A stretch of 64,000 bases of DNA from Bin127 sp965221625. GTDB lineage: Bacteria > Chloroflexota > Dehalococcoidia > Lucifugimonadales > Lucifugimonadaceae. Shown here piece by piece: positions 16,793 to 25,592 of the stretch. The stretch is from contig OZ244903.1 in assembly GCA_965221625.1 (NCBI GenBank), positions 1,798,001 to 1,862,000 on the forward strand, written 5' to 3'. A program made the translations under genes and the position numbers. The notes beneath the pieces are model-generated. The model was not told where the DNA came from. It was given only the letters and a program-made list of their open reading frames with translations, and ran no database searches. The first letter of the stretch is position 1. Each line of letters begins with the position of its first letter.

Positions 16793-18862
16793 CTAGGACG
16801 TGCGTTCGTTCTGATCCTCGGTCGCACTGCCCGTCTGCGCAGCGTTCAGGACCTCTTGCACTGCTTGGTGCTCTTCGTCGCCGATGGCTTCGGCTTCGAT
16901 GAGGATGCTTTCGATGGCGTTCTCTACTGCCAGATCGGTCGGCAATCCGAGTTCGACGGCTGACAGACGAGCCGCTTCGACGGCGTGCAATGCGGCGTCC
17001 GTGACGCTGAGATCGGCTTCATGCGCACCACGTACGGCACCGCGAGCCGCACCGCGCAGTGTTCGCAAAGGTCTTTGCGACGTCGTACCGAGTGCGCGCA
17101 TGGCCCCGATGATGGCACCGCGAGTGGTGGTTCCGATCCTGCCCATCGACTCACCGTGCAGTGCGTTCATGGAGCCACGGGTGGCGTGCAAGGCGATATC
17201 GGCTGCCGAGTGACTCGCAGCCTGCATGTCGCGCACGGCGCGAGTGATGGTGTTTGAGATTCCGCCGGCGACATCTTGCGCCGAACTGGTACCTCGACTT
17301 GCCACCGTCGCGGCGGCTCGGGTCGATTCGGCGATCTGGTAGATCGTAACCCCGGCGGCGACTTCGGCACCGGGAACGCGTCGGATCTGGCTATATGGAA
17401 TCTGCAAGGCAAACCGCATACCGGGAACCGCAGTGAGGACGCGCGCCATCTCTTGTGAGTTGGACGTCAATTCGTCCATGACGACCTGAGTCTCGACTTC
17501 GCCTTCTTCATGCACCCGTCCAAGTGCGCTCAATGCGATCGGACCGAGAAGGAATGCGATCAAGAACAGGAAGTCGTAGCCGGTGAGACTGAATGCGGGC
17601 AACTGTGTCGCCGTATCCGGGCTGATCCACTCGACGTTGATTTGGAACGATCGCACGTCGAAGAAGTCGGCGAAGTAACCGCCAATCAATGGTGCGATGC
17701 CAGCACCGAGGTTTACTGCCAACGAGTTTGCGGTGAGGAACGCTGTCGCACCTCGCTCGGGTGCGAGTTTCATGCCGAGAGTCGCAGTTGCGACGTTGAT
17801 GCCGGCGTTGGCGACTCCGGCGAAGATGTGCAGTGCCACAAGCAGCGGAATCGTGAAGGTGTGCGGACCGGGAAGCGTCGTGAAGGTCCAACCAAGAATG
17901 ACCAAGTGCAGCAGCGAAGTGCACACCGAAAGTACCGCCTTGCTCCCGAGACGGTCCGCCATCGGTCCCCAGACGCGCAGGAATAGCACGTTAAACAGCT
18001 GACTCAATACGGTGAGCGAGATCACGACGACGAGTGGGAGTCCGATCTTCTGCAGCATGTAGACGGCGAAGAACGGCAACGCGAGGTTGGTGATGAAGCC
18101 TCGCACGAAGAGGAAGGTCAACAGACGTCGGAAGTTGGCATCGCGCATCGGTTGCGATAGCGAACCGAGGATCGACGGCCGCTCCCCTACTGGGTCCTGC
18201 ATCAAAGGCTCGGGGGTAAACGCCAAGAGAACCGGGCTCGCCAAACCGAGGAATATCGCCCCAAAAAGTATCGCGATGGCGTAGCCAAATACTGCCTCTT
18301 CAGGACTGTTTGAGCGTTGCCAGAGATCGACGAATCCGGAAGCGGCCAACCCGAAGACGATCGACCCGACGGTTGCGTAGCTCAACCGCCTCGACATGTA
18401 GCTGCCGCGAATGCCGGATGGCACCAAGTCGCGGATCCATCCGTTGCGATTTGCATTGGTGACTGTGCTCATGACGCTGCGGAGTGCCATCAATCCGAGC
18501 AACGCCGAGATTGAGACGGCACTGGGGACGTCGATGAAGAACGGTATCGAAGCGATTGGCAACCAGATTGCTTGCGCGACGAACCACGACGTAACTGCGA
18601 GCAGTTTTCGGTTCTTGACTCGTTCGACGACCAAGACGAGTGGTATCTGCAGCGGTTGCACGATGAATGGCAATGCGGCAAGCAGTCCGATTTGCAGGTT
18701 GTTGGCACCCAGCGCGAGCGCATATGCAGCGAGGAATCCGCTGCCGGCGATGCTGCCGAAACCCATCGACGCAATGCCCTCGTAGGTCGTGAGTCGCAAT
18801 CCGCGCTCAATTTCCGCTTCAGTGAGCGTCGGTTTGGGTCTGAAGAAGTTCACGGAGGGCAT
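16793..18862 (-). CDS. MFS transporter with long alanine-rich C-terminal tail
   Basis: 689 aa. The first 470 residues form about 12 membrane segments of a major facilitator protein (GSIAGSGFLAAYALALG, PFIVQPLQIPLVLVVERV near the N-terminus). The remaining 210 residues are not membrane-spanning: they are Ala/Gly-rich and probably helical, with loosely repeated units such as IGAMRALGTTSQ, GAARGAVRGAHEADLS and ALHAVEAARLSAVELGL. I recall similar tails on Chloroflexota proteins; their role is unknown. Substrate cannot be predicted. It is not an obvious defence gene and interrupts the island between the PLD-NTPase gene and the DUF104 pair. Confidence 0.85.
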   Translation of the reverse strand: MPSVNFFRPKPTLTEAEIERGLRLTTYEGIASMGFGSIAGSGFLAAYALALGANNLQIGLLAALPFIVQPLQIPLVLVVERVKNRKLLAVTSWFVAQAIWLPIASIPFFIDVPSAVSISALLGLMALRSVMSTVTNANRNGWIRDLVPSGIRGSYMSRRLSYATVGSIVFGLAASGFVDLWQRSNSPEEAVFGYAIAILFGAIFLGLASPVLLAFTPEPLMQDPVGERPSILGSLSQPMRDANFRRLLTFLFVRGFITNLALPFFAVYMLQKIGLPLVVVISLTVLSQLFNVLFLRVWGPMADRLGSKAVLSVCTSLLHLVILGWTFTTLPGPHTFTIPLLVALHIFAGVANAGINVATATLGMKLAPERGATAFLTANSLAVNLGAGIAPLIGGYFADFFDVRSFQINVEWISPDTATQLPAFSLTGYDFLFLIAFLLGPIALSALGRVHEEGEVETQVVMDELTSNSQEMARVLTAVPGMRFALQIPYSQIRRVPGAEVAAGVTIYQIAESTRAAATVASRGTSSAQDVAGGISNTITRAVRDMQAASHSAADIALHATRGSMNALHGESMGRIGTTTRGAIIGAMRALGTTSQRPLRTLRGAARGAVRGAHEADLSVTDAALHAVEAARLSAVELGLPTDLAVENAIESILIEAEAIGDEEHQAVQEVLNAAQTGSATEDQNERTS

Positions 18863-18992
18863 GCGACATCAAGCGCGATTGACTCGGAGACTGTCGCGAT
18901 ACTGACAGCTACGAGGTGTTGTAGGTTTCGAATCGTAACCGATTAATTCGTGCCGGAACATTGTGTTGAGGTTGTCCGCAATTGAGCTTTTT

Positions 18993-19030
18993 GGGCACTT
19001 TCGGGCACTTTGGGGCACTCAGGGCAATCT
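18993..19030. repeat. Tandem 10-bp repeats upstream of antitoxin gene
   Basis: Nearly four head-to-tail copies of gggcactttc (two full units, then gggcactca and gggcaatct) with period 10, 10 and 9. They end 86 bp before the first DUF104 gene. A period near one helical turn puts every copy on the same DNA face, as in operator arrays of autoregulated toxin-antitoxin operons. It could also be simple slippage. Confidence 0.6.
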
Positions 19031-19116
19031 GGGTAGTCCGGCAGATTGGGGCAGCACTAACGATTGAGGTTGAGGACATCGCGCCCATAACTCAGCCCAT
19101 GCGAGTTAGTCGGATA

Positions 19117-19425
19117 ATGGATGTTAAGTCTCGCATCAGAGCTCGCTATTCCCGAGGCGTGTTCGTTCCGCTAGAGCCGATAGCGTTGGAAGAAGGTCAG
19201 AAGGTAACTCTCAACATCGAAAACGCGGCACTTCAAAGCACCGTCAGTGCGTTGGACGGAGGGGATTCAGAGCAAGCATATGTACGCCACGAAACTATGT
19301 CGGAGCTGTTTGAGCGACTCAGAAACTCCGTCCCAGAAGACGTTTGGCAGGATGTGCCACGCGATTGGGCGATGAACAAAAATCACTACCTCTACGGGCA
19401 TGCAAAGGTAGAGAATAGCAACTAG
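19117..19425 (+). CDS. DUF104 antitoxin, orphan copy
   Basis: 102 aa from the ATG at 19117 (another ATG lies at 19099). The N-terminal half is the AF2212-like DUF104 barrel: RIRARYSRGVFVPLEPIALE then EGQKVTLNIE. The C-terminal half (ETMSELFERLRNSV, DVPRDWAMNKNHYLYGHAK) is the toxin-binding tail. The next gene is a paralogue with the same layout, and only that one is followed directly by a PIN toxin. This copy either lost its own toxin or arose by tandem duplication. Confidence 0.8.
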   Translation: MDVKSRIRARYSRGVFVPLEPIALEEGQKVTLNIENAALQSTVSALDGGDSEQAYVRHETMSELFERLRNSVPEDVWQDVPRDWAMNKNHYLYGHAKVENSN

Positions 19426-19498
19426 AGGATTTCGACCGACTTAGTCGCGCCTACGCGAAAAGGTCGTTTGAGTGGGTGCAAACGGAAAGGAAAAGCAC

Positions 19499-19795
19499 AT
19501 GGTTACAAGCGTGAGGGCCAGATATGCCAAAGGCGTTTTCACGCCGCTGGAACCATTGGAGTTCGAAGAAGGCAAGGAAGTGAAGCTCTCTATTGAAGAC
19601 GCTACGCCGCGTGATTCGGAAAGCACATTGACGAGCGAGGATTTTGGGAAGCCAAAGCAACGGCATGAAACAGTTTCCGAAATGTTCGAGCGTTACAGAA
19701 GATCCATTCCCAAAGAAGCATGGGAAGGCAAACCGACGGACTGGGCCAAGAACAAAAGACACTACCTGTATGGCCATCCAAAGGAAGAGGATTGA
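19499..19795 (+). CDS. DUF104 antitoxin paired with PIN toxin
   Basis: 98 aa. The start at 19499 is supported by an AAAGGAAAA-type ribosome binding site. It has the DUF104 barrel (VRARYAKGVFTPLEPLEFEE) and tail (ETVSEMFERYRRSIPKEAW, DWAKNKRHYLYGHPKEED), clearly paralogous to the product of 19117-19425. Its stop TGA shares one base with the ATG of the PIN toxin (TGATG), so the two are translationally coupled, as expected of an antitoxin-toxin pair. Predicted to bind and silence the toxin and possibly regulate the operon. Confidence 0.88.
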   Translation: MVTSVRARYAKGVFTPLEPLEFEEGKEVKLSIEDATPRDSESTLTSEDFGKPKQRHETVSEMFERYRRSIPKEAWEGKPTDWAKNKRHYLYGHPKEED

Positions 19796-20217
19796 TGACG
19801 GCGGTTTTCGCCGACTCGGGGCACTGGATTGCCTTATTGTGTCCGTGGGACCAGTTGCATCAACGGGCTAAAGTCTTGGCTAGAACGCACGAATCTGATC
19901 GGAAAGTCACTACGGAAATGGTGTTGGTTGAAGTGTTGAATCACTTGTCAGGTGAAGGAGATTGGTTCAGATCTTTAGCCGTGCAGTTCATCCGCGACAT
20001 GGAGGACAACGCCGATATCGAGGTAATACCCCAAACTGCAAGCCAGTTCAAACTCGCCTTGGAACGCTACGCCAACCGGCCGGACCAGTCCTGGGGATTA
20101 ACCGATTGCGCCAGTATCTTGGTGATGGAAGAACTTGGCATCACCGAGGCACTCGCTTACGATCATCACTTTGAACAAGCCGGATTCGTAGCTCTGTTAC
20201 GCGGCGAAGTCGGGTGA
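19795..20217 (+). CDS. PIN-domain ribonuclease toxin
   Basis: 140-aa PIN-fold RNase. Acidic positions visible are D7 (VFADSGHWIALL), E in TEMVLVEVLNHL, D in WGLTDCASILVM and D in ALAYDHHFEQAGF. The WGLTDC..I.VM and A.A.D.HF.QAGF pattern is typical of the PIN subfamily that pairs with DUF104 antitoxins. It is likely a translation-blocking RNase kept inactive by the upstream antitoxin. It is the last gene of the defence-rich left part of the window. Confidence 0.9.
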   Translation: MTAVFADSGHWIALLCPWDQLHQRAKVLARTHESDRKVTTEMVLVEVLNHLSGEGDWFRSLAVQFIRDMEDNADIEVIPQTASQFKLALERYANRPDQSWGLTDCASILVMEELGITEALAYDHHFEQAGFVALLRGEVG

Positions 20218-20220
20218 TTT

Positions 20221-20346
20221 TCACGGTTCAGGGGAATACAGTTCTTCAGCCGACTGGTTTTCTTGACGATTGAATCGGTTCCACTCGCCCGGTTCGATGC
20301 AAAGGTCGGCAGCCTCGACGAAACGCCCAACCCAGTCAATCGCCAT
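20221..20346 (-). other. Possible 41-aa ORF after xth
   Basis: Minus-strand frame from ATG 20346 gives MAIDWVGRFVEAADLC and continues to a stop at 20221-20223 (ends EELYSPEP). The frame stays open back into the xth 3' end (KCSNLWCQTPDG). The composition is protein-like, but no family is recognised and no ribosome binding site is clear. It may be an unannotated small gene or chance. Confidence 0.3.
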
Positions 20347-20384
20347 CACGCCGTCTGGCGTTTGGCACCACAGATTGCTGCACT

Positions 20385-21146
20385 TCAGGTAAGTTCGATG
20401 CCAACCGGACAGTGATCTGAACCCATCACTTCGGACATGATGAAGGCATCGGTCAGTCTGGGTGCCAGATCGCGGTCGACAAAGAAGTAGTCGATTCGCC
20501 AGCCGACATTACGATCGCGGGCGCGCGTCATCAGATTCCACCAACTGTAGTGCCCGGATTCCTGATTGAATTTGCGGAAAGAGTCGACGTAACCGTGTCC
20601 CAAGAAGGTGTCGATCCAAGCGCGTTCTTCGGGTAGGAAGCCGGAGATTTTCTGGTTTTCTTTGGGACGGGCGAGATCGATTTCCTTGTGGGCGGTGTTC
20701 ACGTCCCCGCAGACCACGACGTTGCGTCCTTCCGCTCGGAGGTTGTTCACGTAGTCCAAGAAGGCGTCGTAGAAATCCATCTTGTAACGTAGTCGATCGG
20801 CAGAGCGTTTGCCATTGGGGAAGTAGATGCCCAATAGAACAAAGTCTTCGAAGTCGGCGACGATGGTGCGCCCTTCACTGTCGAAACGATCAACGCCGAG
20901 TCCGAATTTCACACTGCGCGGTTCGATACGGCTGTAGAGTCCCACGCCGCTGTAACCTTTGCGTTCCGGAGTCGTGAACCAGGAGGCGTAGCCATCAACG
21001 CTCTTCAGTGAGTCCGGTAGTTGGTCTACATGAGCTTTGGTTTCCTGAACGCACAAGACATCCGGCTTTTCTGCTTCGAACCAATCCAAGAAACCTTTCT
21101 TGTGTGCGGCTCTGAGGCCGTTGACGTTCCAAGAGATTAGGCGCAT
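20385..21146 (-). CDS. xth: Exodeoxyribonuclease III
   Basis: 253-aa AP endonuclease and 3'-5' exonuclease of base-excision repair. The conserved blocks of the endonuclease/exonuclease/phosphatase fold are present: ISWNVNGLRA, VLCVQETK (metal-binding Glu), YSGVGLYSR, VVCGDVNTAH, WRIDYFFV and the final GSDHCPVGIEL (catalytic Asp-His). I chose ATG 21146, preceded by GAGGAG, over the longer frame starting at 21173. Single gene, convergent with the PIN toxin gene. Confidence 0.95.
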   Translation of the reverse strand: MRLISWNVNGLRAAHKKGFLDWFEAEKPDVLCVQETKAHVDQLPDSLKSVDGYASWFTTPERKGYSGVGLYSRIEPRSVKFGLGVDRFDSEGRTIVADFEDFVLLGIYFPNGKRSADRLRYKMDFYDAFLDYVNNLRAEGRNVVVCGDVNTAHKEIDLARPKENQKISGFLPEERAWIDTFLGHGYVDSFRKFNQESGHYSWWNLMTRARDRNVGWRIDYFFVDRDLAPRLTDAFIMSEVMGSDHCPVGIELT

Positions 21147-21340
21147 ACAACTCCTCAATGATTGTTGGATCAACTGGGTCTTAGCTTAGAACACGGCAGA
21201 CCGCAGCTACCCAATGCCATCGTTGGCGCGTTAACATGTGCGCAACTGCATCCCTTCGAAGTGAGATATCAGCTTTCGCATCGGTGATCGACCGCCCAGC
21301 AACTACACGGCTGGTCACCCGCTTAGCTCAAGGAGTCGAC

Positions 21341-23140
21341 ATGACGACGCAAGATTCTGTGTATCGAATGGAACAGAGCGGTGCTGCACTGCCTGAGACG
21401 GGGCGTCCGGTCATCCGTTCGAATTCGGGCGTCATATCCTCCGGGCACTATCTCACCTCAATGGCGGGGACGCGAATACTGTTGGCTGGCGGAAATGCGT
21501 TCGACGCGCTGGTGGCCGCCTGCCTTGCCGCCGCAGTGGTGGAGCCGACCGCTTCATACTCCCTTGCCGCTGAAGGCGTGTTCATGCTCCACGACGCGGC
21601 GAGTGGCACGAGTCAAGCTTTGAGCGGCCAAGGTGGTGCACCGGTGGCGGCGACCTCGGAGTTGTATCGGAGCCGAGGACACGAACGCATTCCGACCGGT
21701 CCAGGTCCCGACGCCCCGCTCGCGTTCACCGTGCCGGGAGTCGTCGACGCCTACATGTCGATTCTCGATCGCTACGGTACGATGTCGTTCGCAAACGTGA
21801 TCGCGCCGGCTATCGAGTACGCCGAAGACGGCATCCCGCACTACGAGTACATGCTCGAGAGTTTGCGGTCGCCGGCCACTCGTGAGCAGTTCGACCAGTT
21901 TCCGCCGGGCGGTTGGGGAGTCTTCTACGTCGGTCGCGAAGTGCCACAACCAGGGATGCTTCTCGAACAGCCTGGATTGTCGAACACGCTGAAAGCGATG
22001 CGTGACGCTTCGCTGAAGGAGTCGCGCAACAGATCTGAATCCATAGAAGCAGCGCGCGACGTCTTCTACCGAGGCGACATCGCCCAGCTCATCGTCGAAT
22101 CATCTGACTCGGTGGGCGGCATCCTGACGAAGGACGATCTTGCGAACTACCGCAGCCAATTCGCCGAACCGGTATTTGGCAGTTTCCACGGATACGAGAT
22201 CCTCGGACAGGACACGTGGACGCAGGGTCCGATGCTGATCGAGGTGATGCAGATACTCGAGAACTTCGACCTGAAAGCGATGGGTCACAACAGTCCTCAG
22301 TACGTCCACACAGTCGCTGAGGCAATGAAGCTGGGGTTCGGCGACCGCGAGTCGTTCTATGGAGATCCCGATTTCACCGAAGTGCCGTTGGACGGTCTGC
22401 TGTCGAAGGAGTACGCCGCGGAACGCGCCGGTCACATCGATCCCGAACACGCATACCCCGAGCAACCTGATTCCGGCAACCCTTGGCGATATTCGTCGTT
22501 GAGCGGCGAGACTCCGATTCAGGTGATGTCGGAGCCGACGATTCGACCTGACGAATCGACTAGGGAAGGCACGACGCACGTCTCAGTTCTCGATCGATAC
22601 GGCAACTTGGCATGCGGCACCATCAGCGGCGGTTCATTCGGCAAGTCGGTATTCTTCCCCGAGCTCGGATGCGCCTTGAGCACGCGCATCGAGATGTTCA
22701 ATTGCGAACCCGGACATCCCAACGCGGTCGAGCCTGGCAAACGTCCGCGCACGACATTGGTCAACTACCTCGTCGCCCGCAATGGACAGCCGATCATGAC
22801 GGTTGGGTGCCCTGGCGGCGACAATCAAGTTCAAGCGAATGTGCAGCTGATGCTCAACACCTTGGTGTTCGGCATGGATCCGCAGCAAGCGATCGAGGCA
22901 CCGCGTTTCGCCACGTCAAGCAACGTCAACTCCTTCTACCCGCACAGCTACTACCCCGGTCAACTCGATCTCGAACCGGGCATCCCGCAATCGACCGCCG
23001 ACACGCTATCGGCGTTAGGACACAAGATCAACCGTGCGGCATGCGGAGTGGGAGCCACGATCTCCTACCGCGACCCTGCGACAGGCAGCCTAAGCACCGG
23101 AGCCGACCCCCGTCGCTCCTGCTACGCGATCGGGCTGTGA
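21341..23140 (+). CDS. ggt: Gamma-glutamyltranspeptidase
   Basis: 599-aa Ntn-hydrolase that transfers or hydrolyses gamma-glutamyl groups of glutathione and related compounds. It is synthesised as a proenzyme cleaved before the catalytic Thr, seen here in REGTTHVSVLDRYGN. Other family blocks: GGNAFDALVAACLAAAVVEP near the N-terminus and CGTISGGSFGKSVF around the substrate loop. The AAGGAG site 6 nt upstream fixes the ATG at 21341; no strong signal peptide is seen there, so it is probably cytoplasmic. It has the fused, unprocessed two-subunit layout usual for the family. Confidence 0.92.
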   Translation: MTTQDSVYRMEQSGAALPETGRPVIRSNSGVISSGHYLTSMAGTRILLAGGNAFDALVAACLAAAVVEPTASYSLAAEGVFMLHDAASGTSQALSGQGGAPVAATSELYRSRGHERIPTGPGPDAPLAFTVPGVVDAYMSILDRYGTMSFANVIAPAIEYAEDGIPHYEYMLESLRSPATREQFDQFPPGGWGVFYVGREVPQPGMLLEQPGLSNTLKAMRDASLKESRNRSESIEAARDVFYRGDIAQLIVESSDSVGGILTKDDLANYRSQFAEPVFGSFHGYEILGQDTWTQGPMLIEVMQILENFDLKAMGHNSPQYVHTVAEAMKLGFGDRESFYGDPDFTEVPLDGLLSKEYAAERAGHIDPEHAYPEQPDSGNPWRYSSLSGETPIQVMSEPTIRPDESTREGTTHVSVLDRYGNLACGTISGGSFGKSVFFPELGCALSTRIEMFNCEPGHPNAVEPGKRPRTTLVNYLVARNGQPIMTVGCPGGDNQVQANVQLMLNTLVFGMDPQQAIEAPRFATSSNVNSFYPHSYYPGQLDLEPGIPQSTADTLSALGHKINRAACGVGATISYRDPATGSLSTGADPRRSCYAIGL

Positions 23141-23202
23141 GGGGGAATTGGAAAAGGTGAGTTCGCGCCGCGCCGTAGGCATGCCTCAGTCTGGGTTCAG
23201 TG

Positions 23203-23688
23203 CTAATCGACCAAATTGTCGACAAGCGCGTCCCCGCAATCCGCCACCGTCACGTAAACCAAACTACCACGGAACTCGATGCGATTGCATTCCTTGCGGA
23301 ACGCTGAGAGGACGCCGCCGCGTCTGCGATTACTTTTCCCTACAGCGATGGGGACGAATCGATACGGCACTTCCTTGAGCAGAAGATTTTCTGCATACTT
23401 GACCCCACCTTCAATCTGTCGCAAGAACCGACTGGCCCGTTTCCTCCCAATCGTCAATTCGATCGGCGCGAACCACGGTCCGGCACCGTCGTCTTCCCCT
23501 CCAAGGAACAGAAAATCGCAATGTGTCTGCCCGAACGGGACGTTGGCAAACTTACTTTCGAGATCGATCAATATGTTCGGTGCAGGCAATCCTGACATTT
23601 CCAACGAACAACCGCTATCACAACATTCCGTTGCGTGGCATCTTGGGTCTGTTTTCCTCTTCAGTTCATCAACAGCTTCAGCCGGCAT
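23203..23688 (-). CDS. Putative PD-(D/E)XK-like partner of AAA ATPase
   Basis: 161 aa. It opens with a Cys cluster (CHATECCDSGC) that may bind metal. A core of CDFLFLGGE then WFAPIELTIGR and ASRFLRQIEGG follows. It resembles a family I remember with an IELK core, where D and E-x-K would make a PD-(D/E)XK nuclease site; here the lysine position is Thr (E-L-T). YRFVPIAVG and a beta-rich C-terminus follow. Its ATG shares one base with the ATPase stop (TGATG), so the two form one coupled unit. ATPase-nuclease pairs of this kind are common phage-defence modules. Nuclease assignment is tentative. Confidence 0.6.
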   Translation of the reverse strand: MPAEAVDELKRKTDPRCHATECCDSGCSLEMSGLPAPNILIDLESKFANVPFGQTHCDFLFLGGEDDGAGPWFAPIELTIGRKRASRFLRQIEGGVKYAENLLLKEVPYRFVPIAVGKSNRRRGGVLSAFRKECNRIEFRGSLVYVTVADCGDALVDNLVD

Positions 23689-25259
23689 CAGTTCTCCCGA
23701 CCACCTTCAATTCGATTAGCAATCGTAGCGTAACGGTTGTATAACTCGGTGGAAATCAACCCGAATCCTGACGGAAAAGTCCCTTCGGATTTGTCTAGTT
23801 TCATCTCCCGCACCTTCGAACCGTTGCCATCCGATCCTGGTTCAAAGAACCACGTACCGACTTGGTCTGGTGTGAGCGCACAGGCCGCACCGTCAATCCC
23901 GCTGCGTCGATCCTTGGGTACTTCCGACATGAGGACCAAGTTTGCCAACTCCTCCAATACCCATTCGCTGTGTGTGGTTATCACGACCCGGACACCTGAC
24001 TTGACTACCCCTGCGAGGAACCTCGTAAATTCAACCTGTTTCTGAGGGTGTAAGTGAGCCTCAGGTTCGTCGATGATGATGGTGTCTTCGCGGCCAACGA
24101 AGTATCGCAAGAATAGGTCTACAGGAGCCAACTCCGAGACCATTGAGGATGTGTTCATTAGCGGAAGATTTCGATCCCAACCTACAGGTCTAAAGGCAAA
24201 TGACGGATAGTTTATTTGCGACTGTTGGACAACCACATGTCCCCCTATGAGTGGCGCCAACCCGGTTGCCTGTTCGTCAAGATCCTTGAGACCTTGAACT
24301 TGTGCAAGATCCACTAACGATCCCAAGAAATCACTCAAGACGCCAGTCAAGCTTGGCATCGGAGGTTCGTGGCGAAGCCCAATACGCGATGCACCTGCAA
24401 TCAAGCTTTGGACTGCAACTGAATGCGCCTGCATCACCCCAGCGCGTCCGGCCGGCAAATACCGAGCAGTAAATGCCAACGGGCCGGAACTTTGCGCAAA
24501 CATTGACGAAGCAACGAATGAGACGAATTCTCCTGTCAGTCCGTCGCGTTCCGTCGATTCATCCAACCGGGAGAGCCAACGCCAAGGAAGGGAGAAGTCG
24601 CCTTTCGCAACGGTCAGCGAGGGAGATTGGGGGGAGAAACGTGATTGAAATGTGACCCCGTTTTCGCCGAGTTCGACATCGAACGAGAAGTGACCTTGAC
24701 CAACAGAGCCAGACCCGAAACTCCGTTTCAATGAGAACTTTGAGCTTGCATTTCTCGGATACCTGCCCAGGCGCGTGGCGGATTCCACCCCAAAGCACCT
24801 GAGGATTTCGTAGTCGAGTTGGCTCCGGGCGGGTTCGAATTCGCCTGTTTGATTGACTGAACGGCAGACCAAGGCCGAGAGCTCGATTGGTGGTTGGTAT
24901 TGCTCGGCTGTGCGTTGATACCCAGATTCGCTTGACGCTTGCCGAGGTGCCTTGACGGCAAAATCGCACAGGACATCAACATCATTGCGGGAGAGCTCAA
25001 CGTTCCTCAACGGTACGGCTAAGCGATTGAACGAAGGCATTATCTGATTTCCGAAAATCGAACGACGGCGCCAAGGGTGATCCGTGTATGACCCAAAGAA
25101 CCGATGCAACGCGTAGATTAGCGTGGCCAAGTACGATTTGCCAGTGTTGCTAGGGCCGACGAAGACGGTTAACGGACGAAGTTCGACGCTCGCATCGGAG
25201 ATGGGCCCGAAGTTCTTGACTGTTAGGACGGGTGACTCTCCGCCCGAAAGTGTCGACAA
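23688..25259 (-). CDS. AAA-type (ABC/SMC-like) ATPase of a two-gene defence-like unit
   Basis: 523 aa. N-terminal LTVKNFGPISDASVEL, then the Walker A VGPSNTGKSYLATL (about 34-47). At about 393 is the Walker B IIIDEPEAHLHPQKQ, then VVITTHSEWVLEEL (H-loop). The middle holds a variable domain. This is the recombination-protein-like AAA15/AAA21 layout found in OLD, Gabija, Septu, retron and related anti-phage systems. No C-terminal TOPRIM domain is present; the small overlapping downstream gene may supply the nuclease. The pair is convergent with ggt and isolated from the main defence island. Confidence 0.85.
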   Translation of the reverse strand: MSTLSGGESPVLTVKNFGPISDASVELRPLTVFVGPSNTGKSYLATLIYALHRFFGSYTDHPWRRRSIFGNQIMPSFNRLAVPLRNVELSRNDVDVLCDFAVKAPRQASSESGYQRTAEQYQPPIELSALVCRSVNQTGEFEPARSQLDYEILRCFGVESATRLGRYPRNASSKFSLKRSFGSGSVGQGHFSFDVELGENGVTFQSRFSPQSPSLTVAKGDFSLPWRWLSRLDESTERDGLTGEFVSFVASSMFAQSSGPLAFTARYLPAGRAGVMQAHSVAVQSLIAGASRIGLRHEPPMPSLTGVLSDFLGSLVDLAQVQGLKDLDEQATGLAPLIGGHVVVQQSQINYPSFAFRPVGWDRNLPLMNTSSMVSELAPVDLFLRYFVGREDTIIIDEPEAHLHPQKQVEFTRFLAGVVKSGVRVVITTHSEWVLEELANLVLMSEVPKDRRSGIDGAACALTPDQVGTWFFEPGSDGNGSKVREMKLDKSEGTFPSGFGLISTELYNRYATIANRIEGGREN

Positions 25260-25592
25260 ACCTACGCCTCAATGCAAATTCAAGCAGTCCCGTGAACCTT
25301 GCAGTTTAGTTCGCGGCGGCTGCTTCGTTCATCTCAAAGTAACACACCGATGTTGGCAAACCAGCTCGACCTTCGCCCAATTAGGGCACGGTGAACATGC
25401 GTCACGACGATCCTGCCGCTGTAACCGTTGAAGTCCATCCCTGTGGGTTAAGCGAACTACACAACTCCTGCCCTTCAATACAATTGCGTACAAGTTTGGG
25501 TGATGGTCCCGGATGGGCTGTTTGACCTATAAGCGCGCGTTGAGGTGACGCGGTCGATCGACTCTGAAGAAATGTCGAGAGGAGATTTGGCG
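25260..25592. other. Intergenic region without recognisable gene
   Basis: It holds the divergent promoters of the ATPase gene (minus) and the secreted FnIII protein gene (plus). A GAGAGGAG site at 25576-25583 serves the start at 25593. No RNA gene, repeat or convincing small ORF is visible. Confidence 0.5.

Noticed and set aside
17508..17986. Long ORFs on both strands opposite the MFS gene.
   Set aside because: Arg/Gln/Cys-rich shadow translations of the transporter coding sequence.
22612..23160. 182-codon ORF in another frame inside ggt.
   Set aside because: It is a shadow of the gamma-glutamyltranspeptidase gene, whose motifs and ribosome binding site are clear.
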